DNA from: Chara braunii | Taxonomy: Eukaryota > Streptophyta > Charophyceae > Charales > Characeae | Length of the DNA stretch: 24,994 nucleotides | Reading direction: 5' to 3' | Assembly: GCA_003427395.1 (NCBI GenBank) | Contig: BFEA01000179.1 | Span: 2,038,932 to 2,063,925, forward strand | In this document: positions 19,655 through 24,994 of the stretch, one piece after another | Layout: each line of letters starts with the position of its first letter | Position numbering within the stretch: the stretch's first letter is position 1 | Program-made: the position numbers and the translations under genes | Notes under the pieces: model-generated | What the model was told of the DNA's origin: nothing | The model's database searches: none | What the model saw: the letters and a program-made list of their open reading frames with translations, nothing else

Positions 19655-19855
19655 AATAACTCCTACTCCTAATCAATTCATCCCCTATTTATCCCCACCA
19701 CCCTACCTAAGGTTTTCCCTCTATGCCTTGCTTCTTTGCGCCCCCTTGGTCATGGCCCTTTGGTTGGGGAGTGAGGTGAAGAGGGAAGGAGGTGTAAGGT
19801 AGTTGGGCGTGGGGAGTGGTTGGAGAAGATGGAGGGGAAAGACGACGAGGTGGTC

Positions 19856-20202
19856 GGCTATGGCGGATGGGTGAAGGAGATGGGCGAGGGAGATGGTGTG
19901 AGGTGATTGGCTATGGGGGATTGGTGAAGAAGACGAAGGTGGAGTGAGGTGGATGGCTATAGTGGATGGGCGAAGGAGATGGAGGCGGGAGGTGGTGCGA
20001 GGCGGATGGCTATGGTGGATGGGTGAAGAAGATGGAGGGGGGGGGGATGATGCGAGATAGATGGCTATGGTAGATGGGTGAGGGAGATGGAGGAGGGAGA
20101 TGGCGCGAGGTGGATGGCTATGGTGGATGGGTGAAAAGGATGGAGGTGTGAGATGAATGGCTATGGTGGATGGGTGACGAAGATGGAGGAGGGAGATGGT
20201 CT
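19856..20202 (+). repeat. 53-bp minisatellite, seven units
   Basis: Units begin with ggctat at 19856, 19909, 19955, 20008, 20063, 20116 and 20159 (spacings 53, 46, 53, 55, 53 and 43). Each contains ggatggctatggtggatggg or a close variant, followed by gaagatggagg. This is the reverse complement of the array at 1-160. Confidence 0.9.
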
Positions 20203-20255
20203 GAGATCGAGATCTAGACGGTGGAAAATATTAGCACCACTAGTGCGAGCAAACG

Positions 20256-20597
20256 GCACCGTCGAGATCGAGATCTAGACGGTGGAAAATATTAGCACCA
20301 CATTTGTTTGTGTGACCATTCCTCTCGGACTGCAACTGTGGCCTTCTCATGCTCATGAGAGTCTCCGTTTGCCTCTGTTTCTTCCAAATGGTGGCCCCTC
20401 CTACTCCGATTTTCTCCCGGAGGCCTGTTTTTCTCATGGAGCCTCTTTTGGCTCCATTTTCTTAGGGGAGGCCAATCCGAGATTTTTTGAATTGCTCCCA
20501 TGCCTCTATCTTCATGTTTTTTTGCTTTTTCTTTTTCTTTTGGTCTTCCCGTTTGTGCTAATATTCTTGGCCGTCAAGATCTAGATTTTGACGGTGC
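20256..20597. mobile_element. MITE-like element with ~45-bp inverted ends
   Basis: The left end starts GCACCGTCGAGATCGAGATC; the right end, reverse complemented, starts GCACCGTCAAAATCTAGATC. The first 27 bp agree at 23 positions, and the match continues to AATATTAGCAC on both sides, giving inverted ends of about 45 bp around a 342-bp element with no transposase. A partial second copy of the left end lies at 20203-20240, 61 bp upstream. No target-site duplication is evident. The superfamily is not assigned. Confidence 0.65.
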
Positions 20598-20691
20598 ATC
20601 TCTCTTTAATTATTTTCCCCTCATGTTGCTTCGCCGTTTCTCTTGAGACCTTTTCATGCCCCCGCCACCTGTCTCGTGCTAGTCCTTGATA

Positions 20692-20856
20692 CTTGTCCCA
20701 CCTGGCGGTCCCCAACACGTTGTCCCGTCGGTGGTCCCCGACACTTTGTCCCGTCGGTGGTCCCCGACACTTGTCCCGTCGGTGGTCCTTAGCACTTTGT
20801 CCCGTCGGTGGTCCCCGACACTTGTCCCGTTGGTGGTCCCCAACACTTTGTCTCGG
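20692..20856 (+). repeat. ~28-bp minisatellite, about six units
   Basis: The unit cttgtcccgtcggtggtccc, followed by ccgacac or a close variant, repeats every 27-29 bp. Open frames crossing it (20686-20871, 20693-21007) only reflect the repeat. Confidence 0.9.
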
Positions 20857-21394
20857 ATACCCTTATTTTAACTTAGTCTCATGTGGTTCCCGGTGCCCTC
20901 CCTCAAGGTGTCCCACGTTCTTTTGGCGTGTACTGCCCTATGGTGGCCCTGTTTCCCTCATCTTTTCTCGGGCCTTGCGCGGGCCTCCAATCTGTGGTTC
21001 ACGTTGATTGTCATCGGTGGCCCCTATGTTGGGCCCTTATTCTCTAGCGCCCCGCGGCCACCAAGGCCGCCCACCCCTCGGCTTCCTTATTCTCTTGTCG
21101 TCCATCGTGCCGCATTTGCAAGGTTAATGGCCCCTTGGCCTTCGTTATGCGGAATTCCAATGGCCCTCCTGGCCTCATGATATGCCACTATGCGCCCCTG
21201 TCCTAGCGCTTACTTGCTTGTTGTTGCTGGTTCTTTCTCCCTGCGATTCTCAACCGAGGGCATCATTCCCTCCGACGGTCCCGTCCTAGTCCTTTGTCTT
21301 TTCTCTCGCTTGTCTCCTTACTCCGGATTTCTCTGTCGTGCACAATTTGGCTATATACAGGCTCTCAAGTGCCAAGGCGTTATTCGTGATCCAC
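20857..21394. other. No gene seen
   Basis: GC-rich, + strand pyrimidine-rich sequence with chance open frames (20881-21180, 21190-21471) that lack any motif. It may be 3' flank of the hAT element or relics of other repeats. Confidence 0.4.
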
Positions 21395-21545
21395 CGGTCC
21401 CGACAACGTCCTCCTCTATCTCTACCTGTGGGCTCACCACGCCCTCCTCACTCCGAACCTGTGCATTGTAACCCACCCTCTCCACGTCCTCGTCTCTCTC
21501 AATCTGCGTCCTCACCACACCCCCCTCTCTCTCAACCTGCGCTCA
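21395..21545 (+). repeat. Degenerate ~50-bp minisatellite related to 6868-6997
   Basis: The blocks acgtcctcctctatctc, gctcaccacgccctcctc and cctctctctcaacctgcg recur here and at 6868-6997, in the same orientation and with similar spacing. Confidence 0.6.
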
Positions 21546-21859
21546 ATCGTCCGCCCGTGCTCTCTCGTGCAGCATAGACGACAACCCTATCCCCACTGCT
21601 CCTGCTACCTCGTCCTCCATACCCCGAATACCCTCAACTCCGCCCGCTCCGTGCTCCTCCGCTCGTCTATCCCTCTCCTCCACCACTGGCTTCGAAACGA
21701 GTTGATGGGCTACGCTAGACAATGATCCATGCCCGCGCATGCGCAACGAGGATCCCAAGTCCTCCCTCCCAACTGGTGTGGGTGAGCGCTCGTCAAGCCA
21801 AATGCGAGCGGATGCTGCGACTGAATAACGAGGAAGAGCCAACAGCTACGAGGGTCCGG

Positions 21860-22050
21860 ACTGCGTCGTGGGAGTACTCGTCTGCTCCCGCGTGCTCGTG
21901 GGAGCAGGCGTCTGCTCCTGCGCGGGCGCGGGAACAGTCGTCCGCTCCCACGCTGTCGTGGCAGGACGCAGCTCCTCCCTCGCAGTCGTGGGAGCAGGCA
22001 TCTCCTCTTGCAAGGTCGTGCAAGGAGGCGTGTGCTCCCGCGCGGTAGTG
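21860..22050 (+). repeat. 30-bp tandem repeat encoding a 10-residue Thr/Pro motif
   Basis: The unit tcgtgggagcaggcgtctgc, continuing tcccgcgcgg, recurs about six times with substitutions. On the - strand it is in frame with the hAT C-terminus and encodes variants of TPAPTTAREE every ten residues (EEMPAPTTAREELRPATTAW, then ERTTVPAPAQEQTPAPTSTR). Confidence 0.8.
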
Positions 22051-23673
22051 GGTGATCTCTCCTCCATTCCCCTGAAAGACCCCCAAAGCTCCTCCTCCAC
22101 CCCCATCATATCTACGTCTGCCTGCTTTGCTGCCCCCCGCGCGGTGTGCGTCCTCTCGACACCCCCGTCGCCCTCCTCGTGCAACTCGTCAACGTCGTGC
22201 GGGATGGGAAGCGCGGGGTCGTCTGTTGCTTCCGGCTCCCTCTCGTCCGCAGAGGCATCGTCCCTGGGGTACGGACGGAAGATAGCCGCACGAGCACCGA
22301 AAACAGACTCAATAGGGGGCGGCACAGAGGACCCGATGGGATCGCGCGTAATGAGGGCAGCCTGCTCCTCGATCTCCTTCTCTGTCATCCCACTCCTCGT
22401 CCCCGACCGTACAGGCTCCACCTCCAATCCCGCCTGAGCTTCAAGCATACCCTCGTCTCGCTGCCAAGGGAGGACGTATCCACAACCTGCACGTTTATAC
22501 TCCATCAATCGCATATTTGCGGTGATCTCAACAAGATGGACGACCTTCTCGAAGGCCAAATGATTACGCTTCTTCGTATGGATGCCCTCGTGGACCGCCC
22601 AGTTCCTCTCCGCTGGAGTGGCGCAGGACCACGTGCATCAAATGAAGGGCGCAATACTATAAATCACGCGCGTCTCCCCCGTACTGAGACCACCACGACG
22701 CACACTCCATCGTCTCGCAATCCCCGCTGCAACTACGCGCTCGAGCGCGGCCCTTTGCCCCGCCCCAAGTCCCATACCTACCCTGCTGCATGTGGACGTC
22801 CTCGAACTGCCGACATACCTCAAGGTAACGAGCACTCGACTCGTTGAAGCCCGTCTGAGACAACAGATACCTCTTGGCTTGTCGAACAACCCAAGTGTGG
22901 TACTCGTCGAGCTTCGCGGAGAAGTACTAAACATCCCGACGACGGGGGTTCAGTAAGAACGCCGTGCAGTGTGCAGGCTCCATCATATGCTGTATACAAG
23001 CCTGCACACGCCTCATGACACGGTCAAAAAAGGAGGGGCCAAGAGGGATGCAAGCGTCCCGCACGAGGCGTGCAAGATCCTGAGTCCACTCTACAACGAG
23101 GGACATGAACTGCCCGCCACGGTCCATCCGCCTCAGCAAGTCCATGACGGGATCCATGACGTGCTTGATGGCCCGCATCCTCTCCCACAAAGGGGACCAC
23201 CTGATCTGTCGGCGCACCCAACGCGCCATGTCGCGGACGTCGGGGAACCATGGAATCCTAGCCCAAGCTCACCCGTCCTCCGCTGTCATCATGCTCTGCA
23301 AACGATCCTGCAGAGCCAGCAGCCTCTCCAACGTGGAGTACACCGACGCAAATCGCGTCTCGCATGAAAGTACGAGCCCCAATACCTGACTACGTTTCCG
23401 GAAGAAGCTGAGAGCGACCTGGTGGGTTTTGAAAAACACCACCAGAACTCGGGCACGCGTGATCGTGTCCACGAGAGAGGTGCAGATCGTGCCAATGTCT
23501 AACAACCACTTGTTGCAGACATGGACATAGCACGAGAGCCAAGTAATCCTCCTCAGCTCAGGGGGGACAACTGTCGAGGCCAAAGCCCTCGCAGCCCCCA
23601 CGTACGCAGAGGCGTAGTCAGTGCATATAGCATTGACCCACTGTGGGCCACCGAACCTGAATCCGTGAAAGAT

Positions 23674-23722
23674 GGTGACCCATCTCCGCAGGACGTGTGG
23701 TGACCCATCTCCGCAGGACGTG
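23674..23722 (+). repeat. 25-bp perfect tandem duplication in the hAT core
   Basis: The 24 bases starting ggtgacccatctccgcagga occur at 23674-23697 and again at 23699-23722, separated by one t, so the period is 25. This is not a multiple of three and breaks the transposase frame: HVLRRWVT is read before it in one phase and again after it in another. Confidence 0.95.
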
Positions 23723-24962
23723 CACCGCATCGTCCGGCTCCCCCTCTCGGTTGATCGTCGTGTACATGACGACCCCTCGAGACCCAGCTGCAAGGAAGTT
23801 CATGATCGGTCGCCCGTCTCGTGACTTCCTCCCGTCAGAGAGGAGGGTGGCGCCACTCACCCATAATGGCTGCCTCACCTCCTCCAACTCCTCCGCCAAC
23901 TCCGTGTGGTGGATTTCCACAGCTCGCATGCTTGCGATCTCGCTGTGGGAGGGAAGCACGGGAAGAGGTCCTCCACCAGGATGTTGAAGAGCAACTTGCT
24001 GAAGAGCAACCTGCTGAAGATCCCTCCACGGCGTGTTGCGGAAGGCATTGAAGGCAATCCCGCTGGAATACGCCCAGCGAAAGAATGCCTTCCTCCAACG
24101 ACCAATCCACTCGCCACCATACGTGTCCGTTACCTTCTGCTGCCGCAGCCTCTTCCTGGCCTTGGTGGCAGAAAGATGTGCACCCCCGTCCTTCCTCTTG
24201 GAAGAACCCGGTGTGCATGCTGTCTCAGGAACGAGAGTCTTCGAAGAACCCGGCGTGCATGCTGTCTTAGGCCGGAGGTGTTTCTTCCCCCAGCTCCGCT
24301 CCTTGTCCACCGCCCTCTAACGACTCACCGGATCAAACTCGGGCACGCCACCCTCTCCCCTCGGCGTTCGCTCCCCCTCAACCACGCCAACCTCGAGGTC
24401 GACGTCCGTCTCGTCCTCCTCCGCGGCACCCCCACCCTCCCCATCTCTCGCAACACCTCCCTCCGCAGAATGCGGGGTATCCTCTCCCTCGCCCACGCCC
24501 TTTGCAGGACGCTCCGCCTCGCCACCCATCGCACCAAACCGAGGGACATCGAGACCACGCTCCTGTGCGTACCGCCGGACCCTCTCTACCTGGTCGATCT
24601 CAAAGCGGTGTGTGCATTTCTGCGCAATCTGGAACAAGGCTTCGTCGGATACCTTTTTGCAATAGTTTGGTTGAGTGAAGTGTTTCGTTGCGTAGTACTG
24701 GGTTCCCTGCCAAATCTTATTGCAGAAGGTGCACTGTAGCATGTTAACCCCCTTGTTGTCGACCTTCTGGCCGACGACAATGTAACGGTACACAACAGCC
24801 TTTCGCCAGAAATCCTGCTGCACATGTCCAGGCGCAGGCTCATGATCGCGCGTCTGTTTGCGAGGCATTTTGAACCCCCTTCAACCCCCCGCCCGTCCGA
24901 CCGTAAAAACCTCCCCTCCTGCCACACGCCCCGACAACCACTTGATAGCACCTGCATCACCA

Positions 24963-24963
<1 letters not shown>

Positions 24964-24994
<31 letters not shown>
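24964..24994 (+). repeat. Poly(A) run at window end
   Basis: A run of 31 consecutive A ends the window. It lies upstream (5') of the hAT gene, which points the other way, so it is not that gene's tail. It could be a retroposon tail, a homopolymer or a contig-end artefact. Confidence 0.9.

Larger units (their letters stand above)
6998..20202 (-). mobile_element. Large degraded Ty3/gypsy-like LTR retrotransposon with extra ORFs
   Basis: Seen in the sequence: gag, retropepsin and RT-RNase H reading segments in canonical order on the - strand, flanked by directly repeated ~330-bp blocks (6998-7327 and 18491-18818). On the - strand these begin TGCACAAAAG and end in CCCTACA. At the high end the homology with the left repeat continues far past 18818, so the true LTR seems to be about 1.5-1.7 kb and the low-end copy is a truncated LTR. 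Integrase is missing. Four paralogous ORFs lie between the 5' LTR and gag. The flanks (cacgt versus taggt at the short block, or unknown at 20202) show no target-site duplication. The element is non-autonomous as it stands and the outer end at 20202 is approximate. Confidence 0.65.
18491..20202 (-). repeat. 5' LTR-like repeat, long copy (~1.7 kb)
   Basis: On the - strand the inner end is ...GGCCCTACA at 18491. The first ~328 bp (to 18818) match 6998-7327 directly, and the whole block matches 1-1461 inverted and colinearly: cattggggtcaacacat at about 19240, a block around 19466-19560, a GA run at 19616 and the 53-bp minisatellite at 19856-20202. The outer end is taken as the end of the minisatellite, just before MITE-like sequence, and is uncertain. 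Short open frames inside (for example 18742-19116) are regarded as chance. Confidence 0.6.
21543..24868 (-). pseudogene. hAT transposase, BED/DUF659 type, degraded
   Basis: The ATG at 24868 starts a protein with a BED-type zinc finger (CTFC at residues 46-49, His 63, Cys 70), then a Gly/Glu-rich linker. Past a TAG at 24317-24319 there is a 14-residue repeat containing TACTPGSSK twice, and the DUF659 transposase core: FFRWAYSSGIAFNAFRNTPW, LLSDGRKSRDGRPIMNFLAA and, after a frameshift, VNAICTDYASAYVGAARALA. The Asp residues in SDGR and CTDY fit the first two acidic positions of the hAT catalytic core. Further in-frame stops are TGA 23269, TAG 22927 and TAG 22657. The C-terminal dimerisation region follows: ECASWWSQYGGDARDL, and in another phase TPAERNWAVHEGIHTKKRNH. 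The tail is Thr/Pro-rich, with a TAG at 21846, and the frame stays open to 21543. The protein would mediate cut-and-paste transposition but is disabled here. Confidence 0.85.

Noticed and set aside
22146-22847. Long + strand ORF of 233 codons
   Set aside because: It is antisense to the hAT C-terminal region in GC-rich DNA, with no recognisable domain.
13228-24868. Reassigned stop codons (non-standard nuclear code)
   Set aside because: All three stop codons interrupt frames, frameshifts occur as well, and open ORFs end in ordinary stops, so mutational decay is simpler.
24964-24994. Poly(A) run as the 3' tail of a gene or retroposon ending here
   Set aside because: The adjacent coding sequence (hAT) points away from it, and the run coincides with the window edge, so a homopolymer or contig-end artefact is as likely.

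Overview
The window looks like repeat-rich nuclear DNA of a green plant or streptophyte alga. There are no bacterial operons, no densely packed intact genes, and most of the coding signal belongs to decayed transposable elements. The Ty3/gypsy (Metaviridae-type) polyprotein and the DUF659/BED-type hAT transposase resemble charophyte elements such as those of Chara. That placement is an impression from protein style and was not tested by any search.

Layout. (1) Positions 1-1461 hold an LTR-like repeat in + orientation, containing a 53-bp minisatellite and a CT microsatellite. It is cut by the left window edge. (2) Positions 1462-6427 are non-repetitive, with two unassigned + strand ORFs (4861-5124 and 5472-6158) and a poly(A)-like signal after the second. 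(3) Positions 6868-6997 are a short minisatellite. (4) Positions 6998-20202 are best read as one large degraded Ty3/gypsy-like retrotransposon on the - strand. In its own 5'-to-3' order it has a long LTR (20202-18491), an unassigned leader, a tandem array of four homologous ORFs (16981-13228), gag (12749-10915), protease (10695-9571) and RT-RNase H (9570-7583). It then stops before the integrase, where the sequence joins a 330-bp LTR remnant (7327-6998). (5) Positions 20203-20597 hold a MITE-like element with inverted ends of about 45 bp. (6) Positions 20692-21545 contain two minisatellite arrays. (7) Positions 21543-24868 carry a degraded hAT transposase on the - strand, with a BED zinc finger, a DUF659 region, a C-terminal dimerisation region and a Thr/Pro-rich repeat tail. 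(8) The window ends in a 31-base A run.

The most unusual item is the tandem array of four roughly 0.93-kb units (about 250-300 codons each) between the 5' LTR and gag. They share a common pattern of motifs that I do not recognise. They lie on the same strand as gag-pol, and only the gag-proximal copy is fully open. Extra ORFs in this position are known in some giant plant LTR elements such as Ogre, but a fourfold tandem array of one family would be unusual.

Decay is mostly by single in-frame stops that leave the frame open on both sides (TAG, TGA and TAA all occur), plus a few indels. This fits ageing methylated repeats rather than a changed genetic code. No rRNA gene, complete tRNA gene or CRISPR array was seen.
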